The position numbers and the translations under genes were made by a program. Below are positions 19,237 through 29,071 of a stretch of 64,000 bases of DNA, piece after piece. Each line of letters opens with the position of its first letter. Position 1 is the first letter of the stretch. The DNA comes from Leucocoprinus leucothites (lineage: Eukaryota; Basidiomycota; Agaricomycetes; Agaricales; Agaricaceae), in NCBI GenBank assembly GCA_013368445.1, contig JAACJO010000003.1, forward strand, positions 868,001 to 932,000, in the 5' to 3' direction. Under the pieces are notes generated by a model. It made no database searches. It was not told the origin of the DNA and saw only the letters and a program-made list of their open reading frames with translations.

Positions 19237-22200
19237 TAAGCAATATCTGGGCGAGTCATGGTGGCTATATTAGAATATAAAATGATAGAGAGTAGAGAAT
19301 AATAAGAGAGTAGAGGAAAGCTCAGACACTGACACTGACACACACACAAAAGTGGGGAAGAAGATAATTGATTGGGAGGCTGAGGCCCTCCTTATATACC
19401 TAGCTACATGGTCTGTGCGCAGTATGGTCATGTGACTACAACTATCCCCATTTAGACAAAGGGGGTGAGGCTGAAGCTGGTCATAATCTAACAGGCTAGA
19501 TACTGCAGGGAGCCTACAGCAGAGAGGTAGGGAATGGTTCGCATTTCCTCTTGCTGGGAAGGAGTGGGAACAAGTGTGGAGAGTTCTGTGCCAGGAGAGA
19601 GCGGAGTCTTCACAGAATTGCAGTCAGACATGTTGAATCTGTTCAGGAGCTCCTGGACATAGTGGGACTGGGAAAGCGAAATAGTGTGGGCTTCAAGATC
19701 CTGCTTGACCTGGACAGAGAGGAGGAAGGTAGTGGCTCCCAAATCACGTAATTTGAAGTGTTTCTGCAGCTCCAGCACTGTGGCATCCATAGCAGCATCA
19801 TTCTTCGAAACAAGGGTGATATCATCAATGAAAACAGGCACTATGACCTTGACTTCACCCTTGGAGTAGATGTAGATGGAACTGTCGCTCTGGAGTCGTT
19901 TAAAGCCCAGGGAATCAAGCACAGTGTGTAGCTTCTTGTTCCACTGCCTGGCTGACTGTTTGAGGCCATAGAGCGATTTGTGCAGCTTGCAAACGACGTT
20001 TGGGCCTCCCTGGTGATATCCTTCAGGCTGCCTCATGTAGATGTCCTCATCCAGCTCTCCATAGGTGAATGCAGAGGAAATATCCACAGATTGCATTTTG
20101 AAGCCTTCCTTGGCTGCCAAAGCTATAATAAGGCGCAGGGATGCAGGACGAAATGTAGGGGCAAAAACCTCGGTGTAGTCATAGCCAGGACGCTGGGAAT
20201 AGCCCTTTGCAACAAGCCTAGAGCGATAGCGCTCAATAGACTGGTCTGGGTTGAGTTTCAACTTGAAAACCCAGCCAGACTCGATAATTTTGGCCCCAGG
20301 AGGTAGCTCAACAAGCTCCCAGGTCCCATTTGCGATTAGAGTCGAAATTTCAGTGTTGCAGGCTTCTCTCCACTTGTCAGCATCCGGGGCCTTCATAGCA
20401 ACCTTGTAGTTGTGGGGATCAGGCCCAGAAACACTTCCAGCAAACTCTACAACCTCATAGTCAGCATCAACATAGTTTCCTTGCTCCTGGTCCTTTGGAG
20501 GGAAGAGCAGAGGTTTCCCCAGTAGCCAGTAGGCTGTCCTGGGTGCTGGAGGTCGTGTGGAGCATCGCTGAGGCCATGGGAGCTGCGCAAGTGGTGTAGG
20601 AACCTGAGGAGGCGTTCTGGGAGGTGCTGGACCAATAGGAGTGGCATAGGAGATGTCAGAATCATCAGAGTCTGATGGGGAGTCACCAGATCGAAGAGGA
20701 ACACTAGGACCAGCCTTGGGAGTCTCTGGAGCGTCAGAGGGCTCTACAGATGGACTGGGAGGCAGGGATGGCTCCTCAGACTTGGGAGAGTGACTGGGAG
20801 ACTCTGGGGGCTGCTGGGTCCGAGCTGGCACTCTAGGTGGCTCAGGAGCCTCAGATCGACGTCCTGGAGGCTGGTCAACATCACCCCCTTCATCTGAGAG
20901 CGGTGGAAAGCCAGAGGATGGAGGAAGTGGAGGAAAAGGTGGAGAAAAGCTACTTGAAGATTGAGGAGGTGCTGGAGGTCCAGGGGGCGCAAAAGACGGC
21001 ACATCATCGCGTTTGGAGCCTGTGAGACATGGGAAGTACCTCTCATCAAAGTCAGCTCGCTCAGAAATGCGAATTTGGCGAGTGGTGGGGTTGTAAAACA
21101 GCCAGCCCTTGTAGCCAGTTGGATAACCAATAAAAACGCATTTTTCGACATGAGGCTGTAAGGAATTGCGCTTATCTCGCTGTATATGCACATAGGCAGT
21201 GCACCCCCATACCCTGAGGTGGGAAACGTCTGGTTTGCGCTTGAAAAATGCCTGGAAGGGTGTAGTGTTGGGGAGAGGAGCTGTAGGAAGTCTATTCCAC
21301 ACATGGACCATAGAAGCAATACAGTGGCCCCAGAATGAGGGAGGGAGTCCAGACTCTGCTAACATGGCTGTAATGCGTTCCCCCATAGTCCTGTTGGCTC
21401 TCTCAGCTAGGCCATTCTGCTGGGGCCTGTTGCGAGTGGAATGACGCCTCTCAATGCCACAGTCCTTGGTAAACTGCAAAAATGCATTGGACATGTATTC
21501 ACCACCTTTATCATCCTGTAGAGTGCGAATTTTCGCTCCTAGCTGGTTCTCTGCCCAAGCCTTGTACTCCTTGAATGCTTCAAAGGCTTCTGACTTGGCC
21601 CTAAGCAGGTAGACAGCTTGAAAATGCGTAGAATCGTCAATAAATGTCATCCAGTACTTGTAGCCATTGTGGGTAGGCACTGGGAGTGGTCCATGGAGGT
21701 CTGAGTGCACCAACTCGAGTGGGGAACGATTGTGGTTGGCTGAGGGCAGGAAAGGAAGGGAGTGCATCTTTCCAGCAAGGCAGGGCTCGCAAACTGCATC
21801 AGGCTGAGCTGAGGAGTCGATTTTAAGCCCAGTAACCAGTTCCTGCTGTATCATCTTCTTCACATCAGCATAATTATGGTGTGCAAAGCGACGGTGCCAG
21901 AGTGAGAGGTCAGCAGGAAGTGTGGAGATGCTAAAAGCAGTCTCAGAAGCAATGGTAGTGCCATTGAGGACAGCAGAGTTGGTGGAATCAATGGAGGCAG
22001 TGAAGAGAGTCTCTCCCTTGAGTCTAAAGGCCATAGAATGTGAAGAAATCGATATATTGAACCCCTTATTTCGTGTGAGGTATAGACAAGACAGGAGATT
22101 ACTCCGGAGGTCCGGAACATGCAGTACACGTGAAAACTCGACCGCTCCAGCCATTTTTCCGCCCATAACAGGCTGAAAGACCACTGAACCCATCCCAGCT

Positions 22201-22680
22201 GAATATATGACAGAGTTGTCTGCTAATCTGATTGGTATGCAATAGGGGGTATATTTCTTGAACCAATGACGGTGTGGGGTCATATGTGACGTAGCACCTG
22301 TGTCTGCAATCCAATGGAAGTCAGCATCGAGCTGGAGGGGTGGGGAAGAGGCTGGGGAAGTGGGGGAAGCAATAGGAGTGGAGGGGGAGCTTGTACTTGT
22401 ATTTCCAGCGAATTCTGTGACTCTGCTTGCTTCTCCAGATGCTGGAGGGGCAGGGGAGCCGTCAGAGTCCTCCTGGGCCTTGTTGGCACAGTTTCCACGT
22501 CGTTTGGACCGGGGGGGAGCGTTCTGAGTGTCCTCTTGAGCTTTGAGGCGATCCTTGTCCTTTCTCCAGCATTTGGCCTCTGTATGACCGGTTTTGTGAC
22601 ACCAGCCACATGGATCGGTCGATTTCGCCGTTTTGAGGCCTCTGGAGGCGGCAGAAAGCGCAGAGGAGGAAGAGGGAAGG
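19237..22680 (-). repeat. Right arm of 3.44 kb inverted repeat
   Basis: This inverse copy of 14201-17643 contains the mirrored solo LTR (19268-19493, with TSD GGCTA at 19494-19498) and Copia protease to RT. It is one base longer than the left arm: seven G at 22511-22517 against six C at 14353-14358. The arm ends after GGAAGAGGGAAGG at 22680, where LINE-A ORF1 sequence begins without any repeat structure. Confidence 0.93.
19268..19493 (-). repeat. Mirrored 226 bp solo LTR in right arm
   Basis: This is the inverse copy of 17387-17612, carried by the duplication. It is not an independent insertion: both its ends and both 5 bp flanks are mirrored exactly. Confidence 0.9.
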
Positions 22681-23219
22681 GCTCGCATTCGCTTGTTGGT
22701 GAGGGCCGTGTCGCCTTGGCCCTGGTTGAAAACTTCCGCAACCAGTCCAACAAGAGTTGGAATGATTACGGCGGTGGTGGCCTCTGGAAGAGGGCCTGGG
22801 GGAATGTTCCCGATGAAGCGGGAGAAGAAACGAATCCCAGCAAGAGCCTGGGTCTCAACAGACTCCTCAGTTGACCCGGAGGAGACAGCGGATGGCGGTG
22901 CTGGGGGGGGGGGAGCCTTCACGGGGTAGAACGTCTGTCCGCCAGCGGTGAAGGGTTTTGGGGACGGCGACGGAACGTCAGCCGTGGGAGCGACCACCGA
23001 CCACGACGGAACGTCAGCGGCGGGCAGGGAAGAGGGTCCAGGCGACGATACGTCAGCCTGGGGAGGTCCGAAGAACCCACGAACATTGCGGGGGTCGTCG
23101 TAGGGGTCGAGATGTTTGTCCTCGGACATCTCGGCGATGTTGAGCTCATCGGCAGAGGCCTCGGCGGACTCAGTAGATTGGCGGGGGGGGCCCTTAGATT
23201 TAGACTTTCGCTTGCCCAT
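19488..23219 (-). CDS. Chimeric LINE-A ORF1 / Copia gag-pol reading frame
   Basis: A 1243-codon open frame. Residues 1-179 (23219 to about 22681) are the LINE-A ORF1 N-terminus: MGKRKSKSKGPP, MSEDKHLDPYDDPRN and the conserved TTAVIIPTLVGLVAEVFN. From about residue 180 it is Copia: end of gag with knuckle CGWCHKTGHTEAKC, protease DTGATSH, integrase (HSDLHGP, QDDKGGEY, NGLAERANRT), and RT through FIDDI, ending at the solo LTR. The join RMRA-LPSSSS is in frame and shares only two bases (CC) between parents. It lies in the right palindrome arm. RNase H is missing, so a full replication cycle is not expected; translation is untested. Confidence 0.85.
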   Translation of the reverse strand: MGKRKSKSKGPPRQSTESAEASADELNIAEMSEDKHLDPYDDPRNVRGFFGPPQADVSSPGPSSLPAADVPSWSVVAPTADVPSPSPKPFTAGGQTFYPVKAPPPPAPPSAVSSGSTEESVETQALAGIRFFSRFIGNIPPGPLPEATTAVIIPTLVGLVAEVFNQGQGDTALTNKRMRALPSSSSALSAASRGLKTAKSTDPCGWCHKTGHTEAKCWRKDKDRLKAQEDTQNAPPRSKRRGNCANKAQEDSDGSPAPPASGEASRVTEFAGNTSTSSPSTPIASPTSPASSPPLQLDADFHWIADTGATSHMTPHRHWFKKYTPYCIPIRLADNSVIYSAGMGSVVFQPVMGGKMAGAVEFSRVLHVPDLRSNLLSCLYLTRNKGFNISISSHSMAFRLKGETLFTASIDSTNSAVLNGTTIASETAFSISTLPADLSLWHRRFAHHNYADVKKMIQQELVTGLKIDSSAQPDAVCEPCLAGKMHSLPFLPSANHNRSPLELVHSDLHGPLPVPTHNGYKYWMTFIDDSTHFQAVYLLRAKSEAFEAFKEYKAWAENQLGAKIRTLQDDKGGEYMSNAFLQFTKDCGIERRHSTRNRPQQNGLAERANRTMGERITAMLAESGLPPSFWGHCIASMVHVWNRLPTAPLPNTTPFQAFFKRKPDVSHLRVWGCTAYVHIQRDKRNSLQPHVEKCVFIGYPTGYKGWLFYNPTTRQIRISERADFDERYFPCLTGSKRDDVPSFAPPGPPAPPQSSSSFSPPFPPLPPSSGFPPLSDEGGDVDQPPGRRSEAPEPPRVPARTQQPPESPSHSPKSEEPSLPPSPSVEPSDAPETPKAGPSVPLRSGDSPSDSDDSDISYATPIGPAPPRTPPQVPTPLAQLPWPQRCSTRPPAPRTAYWLLGKPLLFPPKDQEQGNYVDADYEVVEFAGSVSGPDPHNYKVAMKAPDADKWREACNTEISTLIANGTWELVELPPGAKIIESGWVFKLKLNPDQSIERYRSRLVAKGYSQRPGYDYTEVFAPTFRPASLRLIIALAAKEGFKMQSVDISSAFTYGELDEDIYMRQPEGYHQGGPNVVCKLHKSLYGLKQSARQWNKKLHTVLDSLGFKRLQSDSSIYIYSKGEVKVIVPVFIDDITLVSKNDAAMDATVLELQKHFKLRDLGATTFLLSVQVKQDLEAHTISLSQSHYVQELLNRFNMSDCNSVKTPLSPGTELSTLVPTPSQQEEMRTIPYLSAVGSLQYLAC

Positions 23220-23307
23220 GTAGAATAGGCAAAGATACGATGTAAACTAGACGTCTTAAAACACACCAACGAATAGATGGTGGTGGTAAGAGGTCAAGGA
23301 GGGATGT
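22681..23307 (-). mobile_element. LINE-A 5' part fused to Copia arm
   Basis: On the minus strand this starts with the LINE-A 5' motif at about 23301 (ACATCCCTCCTTGACC) and includes the 5' UTR, the ATG at 23219 and about 179 ORF1 codons. It is cut at 22681. It abuts another LINE-A ORF1 on the opposite strand at about 23306, so it may originally have inserted there. Confidence 0.85.
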
Positions 23308-24357
23308 AGGTGCAAGTCTAAAGCTACTGCTAACCAGTTTGCCGCATTCGAATCCAAGTCCACCATCTCTGACAATGAGCTCAACATCGCCAAGATGGCT
23401 GAAGACAACCACCTTGACCCCTACGACAACCCACTCAACATGCGTGGGTTCCTTGGCCCCCCCCAGGCTGACGTTCCATCGCCTGGCCCCTCCCAACCGA
23501 CTGCTGATGTTCCGTCACCATCAGTTGCTCCCCCAGTGGCTGATGTTCTGTCACCACTCAAACTCTTCACAGCCGGTAGAACCACCTTCTACCCTGTTGA
23601 CACTCCCCCTGCCATGCCCGAATCAGTGACCTCCTCCAAGGGAAAGAAGAAGGAGCTTACCCTGAAACGTGCTCTTACCAACCTCCAGACATTCCTCAAG
23701 TGGCTTGAGGAATGCTCCAACTCCCACTCCTCCATCGTAGAGGAGGATGCATCCGCGGCTGTCACATGCCTTGCTAAGGCAGCCATCATCATTGTCGACA
23801 ATCTGGAGCTTGATGGCACCCCCCTCTCCTCGCACTCGCTCAGCTCTCGCGGGCTGATTGATTTTGGGGATGTAATGTACGACCTCGGGCGCAAGTATGG
23901 GCTGCCCGAGACCAGCCCTAAAGCAACACGTGTCATCCATGAGGTGACCCATGGATCCACTGACTCAGCGGGCCCATGTGACATTGACATGGGTTCCCCA
24001 AGGCGCCCACCTTACTGCCCTCAGATCATCGGCCCGTCCCTCCCTACCACCCAAGCCGGCGCCTGCAAAGGCCCGCACTAGTGGCAAAGCGCCCATTCAA
24101 GTGCCCCCCGCTCCTAAGGTTAGGTCTGATGGCCAAGCCCAGCGAGCACCCATCCCACCCTCAGCGGCTAAGAAGTTGTTTGCTGAAGTAGCCCATACCC
24201 TGGCGTCTACAGCAGCGCTTATCAAGCTAGCCCAGTCCCACCCCATCCTCAAGTCCGATCGCATCACCGCGATGCATCAGGCCACCCTTGCTGATGTGCC
24301 TTCTACAAAGAAGCCCTGCATGACTACCTCAAGCCCCACCCAGTACCAACTCTTCCT
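23306..24357 (+). pseudogene. LINE-A ORF1 N-terminal half, second subfamily
   Basis: The frame opens at about codon 3 of ORF1 (CKSKATANQF...), then MAEDNHLDPYDNPLNMRGFL, a Pro/Ser-rich part, and a conserved helical region (EEDASAAVTCLAKAAIIIVD). The HGSTDSAG / DIDMGSP motif lies at about 23945-24000, and SFAEVA-like LFAEVAHTLAS further on. A frameshift near 24000-24060 separates two frames. The copy ends at 24357 in the T tract of a minus-strand LINE-A, before the RRM-like core. Confidence 0.75.
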
Positions 24358-26291
24358 TTTTTTTTTCTTTTTTTTTTTTAAAAAAATCAATGATTTATTA
24401 CGCAGTGCCTGGTCACAGTCCATGCTCACCAACATAATACAGGGCCTAAGTACTACTACCTAAACCAAATACTACAAAGACAAGAATAGATAAAGTCCTG
24501 TCTGAATATAGTACACTACTCAATGGCAAAGAGACGTGGCATAGTAACAAAGAAATGAAACTAAAGTCCAACTCACAGATCTCTAACAGTAAGCTTACAT
24601 GCATGTGTGGCCCTAGCAATATACCAATGGGGTTGGAAGATGCATTGAAGCAGGTACACAACCTACTACTGGGGCCTCCTATTGTCCTCCTTGTGACAGC
24701 TGAGCCAATCATGGTCAAACTGGTGGCACCAGAACAGGCACTTTCGATCATCAGCTGCATGGTCACCCTTGCAGTTGATACATGAGATATGGGGACAGGG
24801 CTCCCCGGCGGGTGTGGGCAGAATGGGGGGGTTTGCCTTTGGACTCCCCTTACAGCACAATGATATGGAGTGATGGTTCTTACTATGGTGAGGGCCACCA
24901 CACTGGGAACACCTGAGTGCATGGTTGCAGCAGGTGGGGGTAGAGTGACCAAAGCACCAGCAGTGCTGGCACTGAGGGACACCAGGGTGGGCACAGGCGG
25001 GCTTGATGACAGCCTGCATACCATTGAAGTTGAGGTACTTGTTGAGGAGCTTCTTGGCACCAGCTCCTGACTGAGAGTCCCATAGGTTGAACCAAACAGT
25101 TGTGGTGTCGGCCTTGGGGGAGTTGTACATAATGTGCATGGATGAAACATCAGCAAAAATGTCCTTGAATGGAGACAGTTGCATGCGATTGGTGATCTGA
25201 ACTGGTGTAATACGGATGCCATTCACATGGAAGGGGACATTGAGGATCTTAAGATAAGACCTTGACCTGGGGCGGCGCGCAAGGAAGACTTTGCACGCAA
25301 GAGGGCATCATTGAGGAGGCGCATGGCCTTGTGGTGGAGATAGGTGATCTCACTGGTATCCCCAGTGAAATCAAGGAACAGTTGGTGGCAGGTGGGCCCA
25401 GCAGTAGTCATGCGCAGCTTCTTGGCAGAGCCGGCGGTGGCAGTGGTGGCCAGATGCATTGCGGCGACATGATCAGGGTCGAGGGAGGGGTTTGCCTGTG
25501 CCAGCTTAATGAGTGACACAGGTGGCACCGAAGCACCAGAATGAGCGGCTTCTGCAAACAAGTGCTGACAAGGCGCTGGAGTAGAAGTGGGGATGGGTGC
25601 CTTTGTGGGCACTCAAGGGGGGCCACTAGCATGTACCTTAGGGGGGCTTACTTGGGCGGTACAGGGGGATGGGCCAGGGTGGGCCATGGGGCCTTGGGCA
25701 TTTGCTTGGGCGCCTTGGGGGAGCCCATGTCAATGTCACGTGGTTCTGCTTTGTCAGTGGATCCATGGGTTGCCTCATGGACGATGTGCGTGTCTTTAGG
25801 GGAGGCTTCCAGCTCATTGAACCAGGTGAAGCCCTGCATGAAGGAGCGAAAGGTGGTCCAGCTGCAGCTGGCCCACTGTTCACCCATGGAAATGCATGCA
25901 CTCCCATGCCTGCTCATCTCAAATTCATAGATGGCACTAGCAAGATAGCTAGCACACGCCTTGGCGTAGTCCTCATTGAGGAGGGAATCATCAGGAAGCT
26001 CTCGCATGAAGCGTGAGAACTTCTTGAGGCCATTGAAAGCCCGCTTGGCTGCGGCATCATCTCCAGGCATGGTCCCAGTGGAGAACGATGGGGTGGATGG
26101 CACAATTGGGGGAGGAGTGAGGACTGGATAGTATGTGGTACCACCAGCAATGAGAGGGGCCTTGGGACCAAAGGTCACTGGAGGCTGAGTAGTAGGCACC
26201 AGCGATGGAACATCAGTGGGCACTGAGGGGAGGGGTGAGGGTAACTGAATGTCAGCCCTTATGGAGGCAGCCAGAGCCTTGAAATCTGCCA
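24357..26291 (-). mobile_element. LINE-A copy (hairpin-less subfamily)
   Basis: Poly(T) at 24357-24379 marks the 3' end of a minus-strand element whose 3' UTR matches 317-678. ORF1 fills most of it. The 5' end is lost: at 26291 it meets the poly(T) of a LINE-B. No target-site duplication is recognisable because the left flank is a plus-strand ORF1 and the right flank a LINE-B tail. Confidence 0.8.
24666..26291 (-). pseudogene. LINE-A ORF1, three broken frames
   Basis: The frame from 26291 encodes SLVPTTQPPVTFGPKAP, a helical block (AYAKAC-like NEDYAKACASYLASAIYEF) and HGSTDKAEPRDIDMGSP. The middle frame (25612-25223) carries LFAEAAHSGAS, HQLFLDFTGDTSEITYLHHK. The last (25226-24666) carries the RRM-like core and knuckles CQHCWCFGHSTPTC, CSQCGGPHHSKNH and CINCKGDHAADDRKC. 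Two frameshifts separate them (near 25630 and 25225). All three knuckles keep their ligands, so the decay is recent compared with 2-316. Confidence 0.78.
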
Positions 26292-26485
26292 TTTTTTTTT
26301 TTTAAATCAATGAATTTATATAGTGGTGCTCGATCGCAGTCTGCTTTCAACTAAATATTACAAACAGACGGTACACTACAGCAAGCTGGGGTACACAAAG
26401 CAGTCAAAGACCGCTCAAGACAAAGACTATACACAATTAGTCCAGCAACATAGAGAAGACTCGATAGAGACTATTGAACAAGGTG
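26292..26485 (-). mobile_element. LINE-B(minus) 3' UTR, separated from its body
   Basis: Poly(T) then the LINE-B 3' UTR in inverse orientation (AAATCAATGAATTTATATAG...GTCCAGCAACATAG), up to GACTATTGAACAAGGTG at 26469-26485. The same 17 bases resume at 40537 and run on into the LINE-B minus-strand body. So this is the 3' end of the element at 40537-47577, cut off by a plus-strand LINE-B insertion. Confidence 0.88.
26469..26485 (+). repeat. 17 bp target-site duplication, left copy
   Basis: GACTATTGAACAAGGTG. The right copy is at 40537-40553, directly after a poly(A). The pair brackets a plus-strand LINE-B and everything nested inside it. Confidence 0.88.
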
Positions 26486-28726
26486 GAACTCATCCTCCTT
26501 TCCCTCTTACCACCATCATTAAATTCTTTGACGGTGTCTACATACATACTGACTATGAATTACACCACTATGACTGCACCATCACACTGGGTGGACCTCA
26601 AGGGTACCCCTCCGCTATCTTCGGACCCAATCAACATCATTGACACTGAAACACATGTCTTAACCTACAAGCGTGATTGCTCTAAATTGCCCGCGCTCTC
26701 TATCAAATCAATGAGACATTCTGTACATGACAATGCCAAGTCTGCCGCCTCGTCTAGGGCTGGCTCTGATGAGGAAGGAAGCGGTGAGAGTGAATCTGAT
26801 TTGTCTGAATCCTCAACCCCTCCTTCTCCTACACTCACCCCTGCTGTACTCTCCTGTGCAGCATCACATTCCTCCCTTAGAACTCCCCCTCCTCCCTTGT
26901 CACGTACTAAGCAAGCTCGTGCTCGTGATGTTCACCGAGGATTGGACACCACTCCCAAGGCCATCTCAAGAACTGCGTCAATGAGCGCATATGATGGCTT
27001 CAAGTCACCTATTCCTTTCTGCCCATTTGGAGAGGGATTTACAGGTGAGCTTCAACCACTGGATCCTCTTAACTTGGACTCTCGCAGAGATGTGTGGGAC
27101 GATCAAGAGGATGGGGTATTCAACAATGGGGTACCTACCAATCGGTTCTTTGGACCCCCACCCACCTCAAGGCTGCCTCATGTGATCCATGGATCTGCTG
27201 AGTCAGCAAATGCTGTGTCAACCGGCACTCCGGCTACTTTTTTTGCCGGATCATCTGACAATAATGACGTCACACTTGATGTCACGCATGATGTCACTGG
27301 TGACATCTTGCACAGCTGCAGGAGCCTAGGCCTGCACAGCCACACCTGCCAGATCTTAAGGATCCATCTAACACTGCCACCGAAGAAACTGTCATTGTCG
27401 GCAAAGCTGCATATAAAGCACTTGAGGCACTTAAATATGTCACAAACTTCTTTAAACACCATGCTGCATTGGGTTTACAGCCCAGTATGAAAGATCCAAG
27501 GGTTCCCCAAATGGGGGAACCAATTTATTGCCTATTAACCACTATGTTTGAGGCAGGCTGGGACCGTTTACCCATTAATGGTGAAAACGGACTCACGATC
27601 GTCGAAGCATTGAGACACTACTACAGCCCTCCTTCCGACATCCCCATGACAGACTCCTCCCCTCCTCCTAAGGGCAAAGGGAAGGGAAAAAAGGCACATA
27701 AACCTTCTCTGTCTATCATCCCAACCCCCCTATTCCCGCCTGGCATTGTCGTTGGGCAAACTAACCCAACAGTTCGTATTGATAATGACGACATGAACAT
27801 TGACCAAGCCCCTCCTGTTGAGGGCACCCTTCCTCTCCCCCAGAATGACGTTACGTCTTCTGGTAAGGCACGTGACGTTTTGTCTGTGTCAGGCTCCCTG
27901 AAGGCAAAGAATGATGTTGTGTCTTCTAAGCCCTCTGGCCCTATCCGCATTTCCCAGGCCCCTCCCCCACCTTCCAATCATGTAACCCTAAGGAACGGGA
28001 ATGGAAACTTCGAGCGCTCAGTTGGGCGCCCCTCCTCTGATGGCCAAGCTCAGCCATCAAAACCTAACCCCAAGGGCGCCTATGACATGCTGCCTCCCAT
28101 TCCCCCTCCTGACCACAAGGCATCCACCAAACCCCTTATGGATCATTTCAACAAGAAGAATGTGTCATTTGCTGATGCCGCCCGACAGGGTGCCCAGTAG
28201 GCGACTTCCTCTTCCAACTCCTCCTCCAACATTGATGGGGTTAAGATGCAAGAGATGATACTCGCTTTCCCTGAACTATCGTATGACAAAGTTCTCGCCA
28301 TGTACAAGGCAGGATTTGGAAGCACCCAATCTCAAGTGCCCGAACCTTCAACCACAAGCGCCCCATACACTAAACCCAAAATGACTATGCATGGACCCAC
28401 CCATCATCAAGTCCTTATCCCTTTCGAGGGAAATATCATCACTGACCAGATCAAAGACTTTAACAAGGGAGCTGAATTCTGTAACCGTGGTCTTACTGCT
28501 GCTCAATCCAAACTTCATGTTGAATCAGTTTGTGAATCATACAACAGCATATCTATTGCTACCTCAGGTGTCACTTCCCCCGCTGACCTTGAAACCATTA
28601 AATCCTGGCTTAAAAAAGCTTGGCAATTAGGAGATGCCATTCCCATTGAGCCTCGTCTCCCTCAATCCAAATCATTCCTTAAAATTGTCGGTGTCCCTTA
28701 TTGGGTAGCCAATTCTTCTAATCCTC

Positions 28727-28730
<4 letters not shown>
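26486..28730 (+). mobile_element. LINE-B(plus) 5' end and ORF1
   Basis: The element begins near CCTTTCCCTCTTACCACC (about 26496), which resembles the LINE-A 5' end, and runs to 28730, where a minus-strand LINE-A tail interrupts it. Its 3' end is at 40536 with poly(A). Its ORF1 C-terminus, EN and RT are missing from the interval, so nested insertions were followed by deletion. Confidence 0.82.
26564..28730 (+). pseudogene. LINE-B ORF1, N-terminal two thirds
   Basis: The likely start is MTAPSHWVDLKGTPPLSSDP (about 26564). Then come a Ser/Glu-rich acidic stretch, MSAYDGFKSPIPFCPFGEGF, HGSAESANAVST and a DVTHDVTGD repeat. A frameshift near 27310 moves on to MKDPRVPQMGEPIYCLLTTM. TAG at about 28198 breaks the frame. 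The last frame (28246-28730) reaches the RRM-like start SFLKIVGVPYWVANSSN. Homology to the minus-strand copy at 44745-47543 is clear along the whole length. The knuckles are missing because of the insertion at 28731. Confidence 0.78.
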
Positions 28731-28758
<28 letters not shown>

Positions 28759-28763
28759 TCAAC

Positions 28764-28782
28764 GCAACCCCAGAGGGGTCGC
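28764..28782 (-). other. LINE-A 3'-terminal hairpin
   Basis: In the element's sense the stem is GCGACCCC / GGGGTTGC with loop TCT; the one change from the standard stem makes a G:U pair in RNA rather than a mismatch. Confidence 0.6.
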
Positions 28783-29071
28783 AAATTTATAATGCGGTGC
28801 GCGATAGCAGTCCGCGCCCAACTACTACAACATGCAGAAAGTACCGCTACCAACTACACATCTACATAGCTAGGTATACATATACGAGTCTGAAGTCCGC
28901 TTAGTACAAATGATATCTTCACGCAGTGGTACATAGTTCGAAATGAAAGCATACTACAATACAAGTTGGGTTGTTCTGATTTACCGGCAGATGGAAGTGC
29001 ACAGCATGGACCTCGATGACCCACCACGCACAGCGCGGGGGCGGACAATGCGACCTGCAGGGAAGAGAACC

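Noticed and set aside
19268..19493. Third independent solo LTR of the 226 bp family
   Set aside because: Its flanks mirror those of 17387-17612 exactly; it is part of the inverted duplication.
26292..26485. Inverse LINE-B 3' end next to a sense LINE-B, read as a twin-priming inversion
   Set aside because: The 17 bp at its end recur at 40537 and continue into a minus-strand LINE-B, so it is the severed 3' end of that element. Twin priming would also invert a more 5' part, not the poly(A) end.
27262..27310. Repeated GATGTCA units (also 46755-46805), possible CRE sites or a small repeat array
   Set aside because: They lie in frame within LINE-B ORF1 and encode the DVTHDVTGD repeat; there is no spacer structure and no promoter context.
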